A stretch of 64,000 bases of DNA from Solwaraspora sp. WMMD792 (GCF_029626105.1 NZ_JARUBH010000009.1:5890001-5954000), one strand, 5' to 3'; positions 17,218-25,502 are shown, counted from the stretch's first letter. The notes: generated from the sequence alone by a model not told the origin. A program made the numbers and translations.

Positions 17218-17412
17218 ATGAAAGCTTCGCGGTCACGTCTGGTGGCGTGGTGGCATCGTCGACGTCGGACCGGCCCGACTGTGCGGGCGGTGGCCCGTGT
17301 CGTCCCTGGGTGGGCGGTGGAACCGACCCGGGTGTCTCCGCTGGTGGTGGGTACGCCGTTGTTGACGGTGGGTCAGCGGTTCCGGGCTGCTGGTGGGCGG
17401 TGGTCGCGGTGA
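17218..17412 (+). CDS. Small basic AICE protein, unknown
   Basis: A 64-aa, Arg-rich protein (WWHRRRRTGPTVRAVARV). ATG 17218 follows GGGAGGT with 7-nt spacing, and the stop overlaps the next GTG (GTGA), so it leads a coupled set of small genes. No recognised domain; the high positive charge could mean nucleic-acid binding or simply high GC content. The good ribosome site and coupling are the main reasons to accept it. Confidence 0.5.
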   Translation: MKASRSRLVAWWHRRRRTGPTVRAVARVVPGWAVEPTRVSPLVVGTPLLTVGQRFRAAGGRWSR

Positions 17413-17786
17413 CCACGGTCGGCGGCAGTGCGGAGAAGGTGGAGCATCCGGCGTGGTGTGCGCGGGATCGGTGCGGGCACGTCGTGCCACCACTCTTTGC
17501 GCACATGGCGCGGCGGCACCGGTCCAGGTTGTGTCAGGTGGGGACGCCTCGTGTCGCTGGCGGCAGTGTGGTGGCGTATCTGATCGGTGGTGACCGGTTG
17601 CCGCCGGTGGTGGCGGTGCACGCGGCTGCGCCGTGGCTGGGCGCGGGGTGTGCTGAGTTGCGGTTGTCGGAGGTGCGCAAGCTCGTCGATGCGTTGACCG
17701 GCCTGCTCGCCGACGCTGATGCGGCTGGCACCGGACCGGGCGACGACACCAACGGTGCCGACCGGGGGAAGGTGGGCGGCTCGTGA
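17409..17786 (+). CDS. Small AICE protein with WC...C motif (DUF6907-like)
   Basis: A 125-aa protein from GTG 17409, coupled by 4-nt overlaps to the genes on both sides. It begins with HPAWCARDRCG, then VAYLIGGDRLPPVVAVHA and an LRLSEVRKLVDALTGLL helix. This layout resembles short actinomycete element proteins of the DUF6907 type, which have a Cys-containing start and a C-terminal helix. That assignment is from memory. The function is unknown. Confidence 0.6.
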   Translation: MTTVGGSAEKVEHPAWCARDRCGHVVPPLFAHMARRHRSRLCQVGTPRVAGGSVVAYLIGGDRLPPVVAVHAAAPWLGAGCAELRLSEVRKLVDALTGLLADADAAGTGPGDDTNGADRGKVGGS

Positions 17787-18295
17787 ACGGGGAGGATGCC
17801 CGGCCGGGTGGGCTGGTGTTGTGTCCGGTGTGGTGTGCGGGGTGTGGTCCGCGTGACCGGATGCACCGGGCTGGTCTGGTGACGGCGGGGACGGAGCGCA
17901 CGGGCTGGGTGAGCGCGGATGTGATCGCTGATCACGGGGCGGTGTCGGATGTGCGGGTGAAGGTGGACGTCACCCGGTACGCGTCGACGCAGACGGTGTT
18001 GCTGCAGCCGGGTCCGGCGGCGCGGTTCCTCGGCGGCCTGAACCAGGCGACTCGGCTGTTGCACGCGTTCACCCGCCCGACAGTGCGGGTGGAGGGGTTG
18101 GCGTACCGGCGGGCTGCGCAGTTGGAGCCGGGGATGCGGGTGCTGCTGTTCGGCGGCGTGGTCCTGGTCGTCGACACCGACGAGGTTCCGGAGTTCCCGA
18201 CGGCGGCGTTGTTGTCGGTGCGGCAGGAGTCCGGCGGCCCGGTCTACACGGTGCTGGTGCCGGCCGATATGGAGCCGCTGGTGATCGGCCCATGA
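17783..18295 (+). CDS. Small AICE protein, unknown
   Basis: A 170-aa protein from GTG 17783, overlapping the previous stop by 4 nt. It begins with LCPVWCAGCGPRD, similar in style to the WC motif of its upstream neighbour, and then has a beta-rich middle (VKVDVTRYASTQTVLLQP) and RVLLFGGVVLVVDTDEV. The C-terminal VPADMEPLVIG ends just before the GntR gene. No family is recognised with confidence. Confidence 0.55.
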   Translation: MNGEDARPGGLVLCPVWCAGCGPRDRMHRAGLVTAGTERTGWVSADVIADHGAVSDVRVKVDVTRYASTQTVLLQPGPAARFLGGLNQATRLLHAFTRPTVRVEGLAYRRAAQLEPGMRVLLFGGVVLVVDTDEVPEFPTAALLSVRQESGGPVYTVLVPADMEPLVIGP

Positions 18296-18363
18296 CCCAG
18301 CGGATCACGCGCCGGGTGGTGCGGGGCGGGGTGTGGGCGGACCGTCCGGGTGCGCCGAGCACC

Positions 18364-18383
18364 TGGCAGACGTATGAACGTCT
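18364..18383. promoter_or_regulatory. Candidate KorSA-type operator upstream of the GntR gene
   Basis: TGGCAGACGT at 18364-18373 is repeated exactly at 20163-20172 in the pra promoter region. Here it runs into a perfect inverted repeat AGACGT-N4-ACGTCT (18368-18383). The site lies just before the ribosome site and GTG start at 18403, which suits autoregulation by the encoded repressor. Confidence 0.6.
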
Positions 18384-18402
18384 AGGGGGTAGCGTTGCCG
18401 GT

Positions 18403-19215
18403 GTGACGGCCAAGGACTGGCGACCCCGGTATCTGCAACTCGCTGAGCAGTTGCGGGGTCAGATCCTGTCCGGGGACATGCCGCCGGGCACGTTGATGCC
18501 GTCGGAAACCGAGTTGGCCGACTCGTCGGGCCTGTCGCGCACGAGTGTCCGTAACGCGATCCGGCAGCTGCGGGAATGGGGCCTGGTCCGCGCCGAACAA
18601 GGACGCGGCACCTACGTGCGGGCTCCCCGTCAGCGGGTACGGCGGCGCAACACGGAGCGCTACCAATGGGAGAAAGACCGCGTCCTACTCTCCGACGAGC
18701 AGCGGCGGGCGACGGGTGGCACGGAGCATGACACCGGGTTGACGGTCGATGATCTGAAGTTCCACGCCGAGTACACCCGCGTCCCGGCCGATGCCGAGAT
18801 GGCGGCCGCGTTCGGCGTCGAGCCGGGTACGGAGTTGCTGCGGCGGGTGTACTGGACGACGACGCGCACGGAGTCGGCTCCGTTGTCGGTGTCGTACTCG
18901 TTCCTGCCGGTGGCGTTGATCGCCGGGAACCCGGACCTGCTCGACGCCTCGAACGAGCCGTGGCCGGGCGGGACACAGCATCAGCTGTACACGGTCGGCA
19001 TCGAGCTGGACCGTATCGTCGACGAGATCCGCGCTAGGCCTCCGTCGCCGGATGAGGCCGAACTCCTCGACATCGATCCGGGCGTGTCCGTGCTCACGGT
19101 GCGGAAGACGTCGGTGGACATCGGTGAGCGGGTGGTGGAGGTCGCCGACGTCGTCATGCCCGGCGACCGGACAGAGCTGGTGTACTCCAACACGCTCACC
19201 CGGTGGCCTGCTTGA
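18403..19215 (+). CDS. korSA: GntR-family repressor with UTRA domain (KorSA-like)
   Basis: A 270-aa protein from GTG 18403; ATG 18292 (overlapping the previous stop) would add 37 residues. I favour 18403 because AGGGGG precedes it and a candidate operator sits just upstream. Residues 5-75 are the winged helix (YLQLAEQLRGQILSGDMPPGTLMPSETELA, RTSVRNAIRQLREWGLV, AEQGRGTYV). From about 120 a UTRA ligand domain follows (ELLRRVYWTTTRTES..., VLTVRKTSVD). In pSAM2, KorSA represses pra and itself. A shared 10-mer upstream of both genes here supports the same circuit. It overlaps the glycosyltransferase gene by 13 nt. Confidence 0.8.
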   Translation: MTAKDWRPRYLQLAEQLRGQILSGDMPPGTLMPSETELADSSGLSRTSVRNAIRQLREWGLVRAEQGRGTYVRAPRQRVRRRNTERYQWEKDRVLLSDEQRRATGGTEHDTGLTVDDLKFHAEYTRVPADAEMAAAFGVEPGTELLRRVYWTTTRTESAPLSVSYSFLPVALIAGNPDLLDASNEPWPGGTQHQLYTVGIELDRIVDEIRARPPSPDEAELLDIDPGVSVLTVRKTSVDIGERVVEVADVVMPGDRTELVYSNTLTRWPA

Positions 19216-19967
19216 CCCAGGTCGTTTCGGTCATCACCCCGGTGCACCCGCCCAGCATCGGCTACCTCGCCGACGCCTACGCCTCCCTGGCCGCCCAGCA
19301 GATGCCGGACGGCTGGGGGTGGCGGTGGCTGGTCCAGGAAGACGGACGCACCGGGACCGTAGCCGACGCCCTACCCGACGACCCGCGTATCTCCGTCGGT
19401 GTCGGCCGACCCGGCGGCCCCGGAGTCGCCCGCACGCTCGCGATGGAACGTGTCGACGGGCCGTTGGTGAAGGTCCTCGACGCCGACGACCAACTCACCC
19501 CCGGTGTCCTCGCCCGGGACATCGCCACCCTGATCACGCACCCGACTATCGGGTGGACGACGTCGCGGGTGCTGGATCTGCTGCCGGACGGGTCCACGGT
19601 CGGCTTCGACTCCGACCCACCCTCCGGCCCGGTAGCCCGCGGTGACGTCCACGCGTTCTGGCTCGCCAACAACTACCGGGCACCCGTGCACCCGGCGACC
19701 CTGTGCCTGCGCACGGATGTGCTGTTCGCCCTGGGCGGCTGGATGGCCCTACCCGCGTCCGAGGACACCGGCCTACTCCTGGCCGCGAGCACCATCACCG
19801 GCGGCTACTTCCACGCCGAAACCGGGCTGCTGTACCGCAAGTGGCCCGGACAGGTCACCAGCCAGGCCGCGCACCGCGAACCCGCCGAACACACGACCCG
19901 GATGCGGATCATCAACACCCGCGTCAAGGCGCTGACCAAGCTCAACGCCACGATCACCCTGCCCTAA
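19203..19967 (+). CDS. Family 2 glycosyltransferase (AICE cargo)
   Basis: A 254-aa protein from GTG 19203, overlapping the repressor gene by 13 nt. It has a GT-A fold pattern: VSVITPVHPP nucleotide-binding strand at residues 8-17, QMPDGWGWRWLVQEDG, and VKVLDADDQL at about residue 90 as the DXD-like metal and sugar-nucleotide motif. The LPASEDTGLLLAA segment would carry the ED motif. It is soluble, with no membrane helix. Glycosyltransferases of this size are seen in other AICEs. The acceptor is unknown; teichoic or surface polymer modification affecting mating is one guess. A hairpin terminator follows directly. Confidence 0.72.
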   Translation: MACLTQVVSVITPVHPPSIGYLADAYASLAAQQMPDGWGWRWLVQEDGRTGTVADALPDDPRISVGVGRPGGPGVARTLAMERVDGPLVKVLDADDQLTPGVLARDIATLITHPTIGWTTSRVLDLLPDGSTVGFDSDPPSGPVARGDVHAFWLANNYRAPVHPATLCLRTDVLFALGGWMALPASEDTGLLLAASTITGGYFHAETGLLYRKWPGQVTSQAAHREPAEHTTRMRIINTRVKALTKLNATITLP

Positions 19968-19979
19968 CCGGCACATCCG

Positions 19980-20011
19980 GCCCCGCCTGGTCCACAGCCG
20001 ACCGGCGGGGC
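19980..20011 (+). terminator. Hairpin terminator after the glycosyltransferase gene
   Basis: An 8-bp GC stem (GCCCCGCC at 19980-19987, GGCGGGGC at 20004-20011) followed by TTCTTC, 12 bp after the stop codon. Confidence 0.7.
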
Positions 20012-20119
20012 TTCTTCGTGTGCTCGTCGACGTCCGTTGACCCGGTAGCCGGCCTGGGCGGGTTGCGGCGTTGTCCGCAAGGGTCATTCGGGGTATACCG
20101 GACCACTTTCCGAGACTTG

Positions 20120-20170
20120 TTGACATGTCTGCCAAGTAATCCCTACCTTTGGTCCTGCCGGTTGGCAGAC
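20120..20170 (+). promoter_or_regulatory. Promoter and operator of the pra-like gene
   Basis: A -35 TTGACA (20120-20125) and -10 TACCTT (20144-20149), 18 bp apart. Perfect 9-bp arms GTCTGCCAA (20127-20135) and TTGGCAGAC (20162-20170) straddle the -10. The right arm belongs to the 10-mer shared with the korSA-like gene. A repressor bound here would block the promoter, as KorSA does at pra in pSAM2. Confidence 0.65.
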
Positions 20171-20196
20171 GTTACTACAAGTTGGGAGTTGCAGAG

Positions 20197-20622
20197 ATGG
20201 CTCTGCGAGGCGGAACGAGGTTCTCGGTCCGGTGTTCGGACGTGTTCCCGGCGGGGTGCGCGTTGGTGCCCGAGTCGTTGGGTGAGGTCGAGGACTACGA
20301 CGAGAAGACGGGTCGGCGGTCGCCGGCGAAGGACAAGCTGACGGGTCAGCGGGTGTGGCAGGTCCGGGTGATGGACCTGGACCCGGAGTTGGGGAAGCGG
20401 TCGCGGGAGACGACGGTGAAGATCTCGGCGGACTACCAGCCGGTCCCGCCGACCGGCACGCCGTTCGAGGCGGTGGAGTTCGACGACATGACGGTCACGC
20501 CGTACGTGGCGAGCAACGGGCGGATGGCGTACTCGCTGCGGGCGTCGGGGATGCGCGCCCCGGCCGGCGCGGCCTCCAACGGCACCGGTAAGGCGCGCAC
20601 GGCTACGGGGTCCGGCTCGTAG
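20197..20622 (+). CDS. pra: Pra-like activator of AICE replication, integration and excision
   Basis: A 141-aa protein. ATG 20197 lies after GGGAG, and the upstream in-frame codons are not needed. It shows the Pra layout: RFSVRCSDVFPAGCALVPESLGEVEDYD near the N-terminus, VWQVRVMDLDPELG, KISADYQPVPP, FDDMTVTPYV and a final AYSLRASGMRAP, then a Gly/Ala/Thr tail. Pra turns on rep, xis and int expression in pSAM2. The gene has its own promoter with an inverted repeat and its own terminator, so it is a single regulated unit. The family call is made from the conserved motif order. Confidence 0.82.
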   Translation: MALRGGTRFSVRCSDVFPAGCALVPESLGEVEDYDEKTGRRSPAKDKLTGQRVWQVRVMDLDPELGKRSRETTVKISADYQPVPPTGTPFEAVEFDDMTVTPYVASNGRMAYSLRASGMRAPAGAASNGTGKARTATGSGS

Positions 20623-20632
20623 CACTCGGTTC

Positions 20633-20674
20633 GGGGTGGGGCTGTCTGGTCTTGGCGGACGGCAGCCCCACCCC
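20633..20674 (+). terminator. Hairpin terminator after pra-like gene
   Basis: A 12-bp perfect stem (20633-20644 with 20663-20674) with an 18-nt loop, beginning 10 bp after the pra-like stop and followed by a C/T-rich run. Confidence 0.72.
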
Positions 20675-20721
20675 TGGTGTCTTCCCCCACTCCTCTTCTT
20701 CAGATTCGGTGAGGTTCCGAC

Positions 20722-20949
20722 GTGTCCCAGGTTAAGCGCGCCCACGATCGGGCGCGGATCCGCTGTGCCGACTGCAAGAACCTGTTCACCCCCAACCCTG
20801 CCGACGCCCAGGGCGACACCGACACCGACAACTCGGCTGCCGGTGGGGATGTAGCCCGGTGTGGGCTGTGTGTGGGCCAGATGGTGTTGCCGTTCCCGAG
20901 GTTGCGCGACGCTCGCGGCCGATTCCTCCCCGTCGGGGGTGGCCGGTGA
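20722..20949 (+). CDS. Small zinc-ribbon-like protein
   Basis: A 75-aa protein from GTG 20722 with GAGG upstream. Two CxxC pairs (CADC near residue 15 and CGLC near residue 47) suggest a zinc ribbon. Its stop shares a base with the TraSA start (TGATG). Small zinc-finger genes occur just before the transfer ATPase gene in other AICEs. The function is unknown. Confidence 0.6.
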   Translation: MSQVKRAHDRARIRCADCKNLFTPNPADAQGDTDTDNSAAGGDVARCGLCVGQMVLPFPRLRDARGRFLPVGGGR

Positions 20950-22613
20950 TGGGGCGTCCCCGTGGTGAGGTCGTCACCACCGTCTCCGGTGACCTGCTCG
21001 TGGTCCGGCCTCGGCGGCTGCGGCTGCCCTGGTGGGCGGTCCTCCTCGGCCTGTTGGCCCGCTGGACCGGTCGGGGCCTGTGGTGGTGCCTCAAGCATCC
21101 ACGCATCCTCACCGTCTCGGTGATCACCGTGGCCGTGTACCTCGACTACGGCGTGCCCGGCCTGGTCACTCCGGTCGTGCTGGCCGGGTTGGGGTCGGCG
21201 GTGTGGCGGTGGCGGCACGAATCGTCCTGGTGGGCGTGGTGCGCCGGGCCTGTGCTCGGTCGGTGGCGGCACACATTCGTCTATCGACGGGTGTGGCGCG
21301 AAGCGATGACCATGTGTGACCTGTCGCGGGTCTACCAACACCAGACCGTGTTACCGCAGCTCCTGGCCGTGCACTGTGACCAGGCCCTTGACGTGTTGTC
21401 GGTGCGGATGCTGCGCGGCCAGACCCCCGCCGACTTCCAACGCGCGACCGAGCAGCTTGCCTATGCGTTCGGCCGGCGGCACGCACGGGTGTACACCGAA
21501 CGGCCGGATGAACTCCCCGTGCGTGGCGGCGGCTGGGTGGGGTGGCTGCTGCGCCAGGTCGACGCCTACCGGTTCCGTGACCGGCCCGACGTCGTCTACG
21601 TCGTCCTGGTCCGCACCGACGCCCTACGCAAGACCGTTCCGCCGTTCCCGGTCCCGACCGTCCCGGACTTCACCGCGCTGCCCCTCGCGGTGCGGGAAGA
21701 CCTTCGCACGTGGCACCTGCATCTGTTGGCGACGCATGTGCTGATCGGTGGGGCGACCCGACGCGGTAAAGGCTCCGTCCTGTGGTCCCTCGTCCGGTCC
21801 CTGGCGGGTGGGGTGTCGTCCGGGCTGGTCCGGCTGTGGGTGATCGATCCCAAGGGCGGGATGGAATTCGCGTTCGGCCGGCCGATGTTCGCCCGGTTCG
21901 CCTCCACCTCCTTCGACGCCATGGCCGACCTGCTAGACGAAGCCGTCGCGGTGCTGCGGGAACGGCAGGCACGCCTTGCCGGCACGGTCCGAGTCCACAC
22001 ACCCACCGTCGATGACCCCCTCGTTGTCGTGGTGATCGACGAGATGGCGGCCCTGACCGCGTACCTGCAAGACGTCGAGCTGCGTAAGCGCATCGCCGCC
22101 TCGTTGGGGCTGCTGCTGTCCCAGGGTGCCGGCGTCGGCGTCCTGGTGGTGGCGGCGTTGCAGGACCCGCGTAAGGAGGTGCTGCCGTTCCGGGACCTGT
22201 TCCCCACCCGGATCGCGCTCGGGCTGACTGAGGCGTCGCAGGTGGACATGGTGTTGGGCGACGGGGCACGGGCACGGGGTGCGTTGGCGGATCAGATGCC
22301 GTCGTGGGCCAAGGGCGTCGGCTACGTCCTGCTGGACGGCACACCCGATCCGGTGCGGGTCCGGTTCTCCTACCTCACCGACACCGACATCAAGGCCATG
22401 GCGGCCGAGTACGCGGCGCCGGTGGCCGCTGCGGACATCCTCGCCCAGGTTGGCCGGGAAACCGCCCCCGAACCCGACCAGTCCCCGGCGACGCCTCGGC
22501 GGATTCCGTTGCCGCATAAGCCCTCCGGGCCACTGCTACCTGACTCACTACTCAACATCCTCCGGCACGACCAGGGCGACACCGACACCAACAGCGGGGG
22601 TGGTTCCCCGTGA
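20949..22613 (+). CDS. traSA: FtsK/SpoIIIE-type transfer ATPase (TraSA/TraB-like)
   Basis: A 554-aa protein from ATG 20949. Two or three N-terminal membrane helices (LPWWAVLLGLLAR; ILTVSVITVAVYLDYGVPGLVTPVVLAGLG) are followed by a cytoplasmic motor domain. Walker A is GATRRGKGS near residue 270, a GKG variant of GKS/T with Lys kept. Walker B is VVVVIDEM near 360, and AALQDPRKEVLPFRDLFPTRIAL is the FtsK-like sensor region. Proteins of this class pump double-stranded DNA between hyphae as hexamers and are enough for AICE conjugation. It starts in the stop of the zinc-ribbon gene and overlaps the next gene by 4 nt. Confidence 0.88.
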   Translation: MGRPRGEVVTTVSGDLLVVRPRRLRLPWWAVLLGLLARWTGRGLWWCLKHPRILTVSVITVAVYLDYGVPGLVTPVVLAGLGSAVWRWRHESSWWAWCAGPVLGRWRHTFVYRRVWREAMTMCDLSRVYQHQTVLPQLLAVHCDQALDVLSVRMLRGQTPADFQRATEQLAYAFGRRHARVYTERPDELPVRGGGWVGWLLRQVDAYRFRDRPDVVYVVLVRTDALRKTVPPFPVPTVPDFTALPLAVREDLRTWHLHLLATHVLIGGATRRGKGSVLWSLVRSLAGGVSSGLVRLWVIDPKGGMEFAFGRPMFARFASTSFDAMADLLDEAVAVLRERQARLAGTVRVHTPTVDDPLVVVVIDEMAALTAYLQDVELRKRIAASLGLLLSQGAGVGVLVVAALQDPRKEVLPFRDLFPTRIALGLTEASQVDMVLGDGARARGALADQMPSWAKGVGYVLLDGTPDPVRVRFSYLTDTDIKAMAAEYAAPVAAADILAQVGRETAPEPDQSPATPRRIPLPHKPSGPLLPDSLLNILRHDQGDTDTNSGGGSP

Positions 22614-22879
22614 GCGAAACGCAGACGCCGGGGCGGCGCTTCTACCGGCTACGGACCCCCACCCCCGACGGCGGACGCGGAACAGCGGTCTCCGTCCGCG
22701 TGGATACCGACCGGCCCGACCCCTACCCGCTGTATGTCGCCATCGGTGGCGGCCGGCGGCGGGTCTACCTGACCCCCGGTGAGGCGTGGGCGCTGTGGCG
22801 CTGCCTGTCCGAAGCGGTCGCCTCCCTCGGCGACCCACCCGACCACATCCGCACCACCATCCACCCCACCCGGAGGTAA
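22610..22879 (+). CDS. Small AICE protein, unknown
   Basis: An 89-aa protein from GTG 22610, coupled to traSA by GTGA. It is beta-rich at first (FYRLRTPTPDGG, YPLYVAIGGGRRRVYLTPGEAWALW), then has a helix (RCLSEAVASL). It has no Cys or membrane span. Position in the transfer operon suggests an accessory role in spread or stability. Not recognised. Confidence 0.55.
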   Translation: MSETQTPGRRFYRLRTPTPDGGRGTAVSVRVDTDRPDPYPLYVAIGGGRRRVYLTPGEAWALWRCLSEAVASLGDPPDHIRTTIHPTRR

Positions 22880-22885
22880 CCGACC

Positions 22886-23098
22886 ATGGCACCCCTCAAC
22901 CGACCCTCCTGGCTCCTCGTCCGGCTGCCGTGGCTGGCCCGACTCCTGCACCGGCCGATCCGCATCACCGCGACCGGCCCCGCCGATCAACTCGCCGCGC
23001 TCCTCTGCGGGCTCCGCACGTACCTCAACCTTCGTGGCCGGCCAGGCATGCGGGTCCGCATCGATCTGACCATCACCGACGACAAGGACAACGCATGA
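22886..23098 (+). CDS. Small AICE protein, unknown
   Basis: A 70-aa protein. ATG 22886 follows GGAGGT. LVRLPWLARLLHRPIRI makes an amphipathic start, then ADQLAALLCGLRTYL and RVRIDLTITDD. It lies 6 bp after the preceding stop. It may be a small partner of the transfer or Spd proteins. Not recognised. Confidence 0.52.
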   Translation: MAPLNRPSWLLVRLPWLARLLHRPIRITATGPADQLAALLCGLRTYLNLRGRPGMRVRIDLTITDDKDNA

Positions 23099-23118
23099 GC
23101 TAGCAGCGTGCGGAAACC

Positions 23119-23718
23119 GTGCTGCGGCTGGTCATCCTGCTCGCCATCGGCTCGATGGCCGGCGCGGCCGCGTTCACCCACGTCCATGACCTGTCCGTCG
23201 CCCACGGCCAACCCCACTGGATCGGCTGGGCCAACGCCGTCGCCGTCGAACTCATGGCCATCTACCTCGGCCTGGAAATCCGCGCACGACGCCGGGCCGG
23301 TCGACCGGTCGGGTTCGTCGCCGTCCTCCTCGTCGGCTTCGCACTGCTCTCCCTGGCCGCGCAGGTCGCCGAAGCCGAACCGTCAGTGTGGGGCTGGATC
23401 GCCGCCGCCGTCCCGTCGCTGGCGTTCCTCGCCCTGGTCAAAGTCGTCCTGTCCAGCGCACCCGCTGTCCCGGCGAGTCCGGCGGCGTCGACTACGGCGG
23501 CCAACCCGACCAATCCGACTGGTCCGGCTGATCGGGTGCGCGTCGACCAGGCGGAAACCGTCGACCAAGTCCCGACCGACGACACCGACCCGTCGCCCGA
23601 TGACGTCGAGCGGCCTGCGGTCGTCGAACCGGTCCGCATGTCCGGTCACGCGTCGGTGCTGCCGCCGCTCGGGGTCGTCCAGCCGCGACGGGCCAACGGG
23701 ATGGTGGTCGGCCGATGA
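23119..23718 (+). CDS. Four-helix membrane protein, SpdB/DUF2637-like
   Basis: A 199-aa protein from GTG 23119; a TAG in frame at 23101 rules out a longer start. There are four hydrophobic segments: LVILLAIGSMAGAAAF, NAVAVELMAIYLGLEI, FVAVLLVGFALLSLAA and AAAVPSLAFLALVKVVL. The motif FTHVHDLSVAHGQ between helices 1 and 2 is typical of DUF2637/Spd membrane proteins of actinomycete plasmids. A polar, Asp-rich tail (about residues 120-199) is cytoplasmic. Spd proteins help spread of the element through the recipient mycelium after transfer. It overlaps repSA by 4 nt. Confidence 0.75.
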   Translation: MLRLVILLAIGSMAGAAAFTHVHDLSVAHGQPHWIGWANAVAVELMAIYLGLEIRARRRAGRPVGFVAVLLVGFALLSLAAQVAEAEPSVWGWIAAAVPSLAFLALVKVVLSSAPAVPASPAASTTAANPTNPTGPADRVRVDQAETVDQVPTDDTDPSPDDVERPAVVEPVRMSGHASVLPPLGVVQPRRANGMVVGR

Positions 23719-25502
23719 CCGCACCCACCACCCTCCCCGGCCTGGAAGCATCCGCCACGGATCGGCCGGCGACCGTCGAGCAGCCTCGACCGGGCTCACG
23801 TGCCGCGCGGATGGGTCTGCCCCGGTCGGTTGATGTCCTGCGGGACGTCGCCACTGAGTACGGGGTGTGTATCCGTCCGCTGGCGATGCACAGGACGGAT
23901 CTCGACACCGGCCGTACCGAGGTCATCGACCTGCCCTGCGGCGCCACCCGCGAGGACAAATGCCCGCCGTGCGCGAAGCGGAACCGGCGTCTACGGCAGG
24001 CGCAGATCCGCGACGGCTGGCACCGCGACGACGAACCACTACCCCCACCCGAACCCGCCTCGGATGAGCAGAAAGCGCTGATCGTGCTGCGGGCGCACTT
24101 CGAGTTCGAACGAGACGCGCCCGTACGGGAAGCCGACTGGAAGCAGGTCACCGACCTCGACGACGCCATCCGCGAAGTCGAAGACGCGATCACCGCCGAA
24201 GGACTACGCGGCCGCGTCGCACCACCCCACACCCCGACCACCGCCGACGCCGACGGTGTCGACCAGGGCGACGCGCAGGACAACGGCAAGCGGCGGAAGC
24301 GGTCGACCAGACGGCGCCAGGACGCACCCGACCTACCCCGCCGCCCGGTGGAGGCGCGCACGGTCGGGAAGACGTACACCGCACCCGACGGCAACACCTA
24401 CCGCCCGTCGATGTGGCTCACGCTCACCCTCGACTCCTACGGACCCGTACGCCCGGACGGCACCCCGGTCAACCCCGACCGGTACGACTACCGCCGGGCC
24501 GCCTGGGACGCGGTCCACTTCCCCCGACTGCTGGACCGCTTCTGGCAAAACCTCCGCCGCTGTGAAGGCTGGAACGTCCAGTACGCCGGATGCGTCGAAC
24601 CGCAACGACGCCTCGCGCCTCACGCGCACTTCGCGATCCGCGGCACCATCCCCCGCCAAACCCTGCGGACCGTGGCGGCCGCGACCTATCACCAGGTGTG
24701 GTGGCCCTCCGTCGACGTCCAGCACTACGGCGGCGAACACCTACCCGTCTGGGACGTCGACCAGGGCGCGTGGGTCGACCCGCACACCCGCGAGCCGCTG
24801 ACCAGCTGGGCGGACGCACTCGACCAGGTCGACGCCGACCCGGACGCCGAACCGGTCCACGTGGTCCGCTTCGGCAGCCAGGTCGACGCACGCGGCGTCA
24901 TGCCCGGCACCGCTGACGCGGAACGGACCATCCGCTACATCACGAAGTACATCACCAAACACGCCGCCGACTGCCACACCACCACGACTGGCCGGCAACG
25001 CGCCCATCTCGAACGGTTCTGGCGACAGCTGCAGGTCACCCCGTGCACCGACCGCTGCGCGAACTGGCTCCTCTACGGCGTCCAACCGAAGAACGCCAGT
25101 GCGAAGCTGCGGCCGGGACGCTGCCGGGGCAAGACCCACCAACGCGCCACCCTCGGCATCGGCGGCCGACGCATCCTCATCTCCCGCGACTGGTCCGGCA
25201 AAACCCTCACCGACCACAAACACGACGCACGGGCCTGGGTCCGGGCACTGCTCGGCGCAACGACCGACCTGGCCGGCGTCGACCAACCCACCGGCACCGA
25301 CGACGCGGGCTCGGTGCGGCACGCGTGGGAACTGGCCCGACCCGACGACCCGGACGTCACACCCCTCGGGCACCGGCTCCTGCGCTCCATCTCCGAACGC
25401 GCCCGCTGGCGCTCCCAACTCCTCGCCGCGAAGGACCGAGCGGCCCAGGAGACGAGGCACAACCTTTCGGCAACTGGCGACGGCGGCGAAGGGAAGCAAT
25501 GA
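23715..25502 (+). CDS. repSA: Replication initiator RepSA-like (rolling circle, HUH type)
   Basis: A 595-aa protein, with ATG overlapping the previous stop (ATGA). An N-terminal zinc-binding set CGATREDKCPPC is at residues 75-90. A linker follows, and from about 230 the Rep domain begins (WLTLTLDSYGPV). The metal-binding HUH-like motif is PHAHFAIRG near residue 302. The catalytic Tyr region is YITKYITKH near 408, followed by LERFWRQL. RepSA nicks the element's double-strand origin and drives rolling-circle replication of the excised circle. It is followed directly by xis and int, the pSAM2 order. Confidence 0.88.
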   Translation: MTAPTTLPGLEASATDRPATVEQPRPGSRAARMGLPRSVDVLRDVATEYGVCIRPLAMHRTDLDTGRTEVIDLPCGATREDKCPPCAKRNRRLRQAQIRDGWHRDDEPLPPPEPASDEQKALIVLRAHFEFERDAPVREADWKQVTDLDDAIREVEDAITAEGLRGRVAPPHTPTTADADGVDQGDAQDNGKRRKRSTRRRQDAPDLPRRPVEARTVGKTYTAPDGNTYRPSMWLTLTLDSYGPVRPDGTPVNPDRYDYRRAAWDAVHFPRLLDRFWQNLRRCEGWNVQYAGCVEPQRRLAPHAHFAIRGTIPRQTLRTVAAATYHQVWWPSVDVQHYGGEHLPVWDVDQGAWVDPHTREPLTSWADALDQVDADPDAEPVHVVRFGSQVDARGVMPGTADAERTIRYITKYITKHAADCHTTTTGRQRAHLERFWRQLQVTPCTDRCANWLLYGVQPKNASAKLRPGRCRGKTHQRATLGIGGRRILISRDWSGKTLTDHKHDARAWVRALLGATTDLAGVDQPTGTDDAGSVRHAWELARPDDPDVTPLGHRLLRSISERARWRSQLLAAKDRAAQETRHNLSATGDGGEGKQ

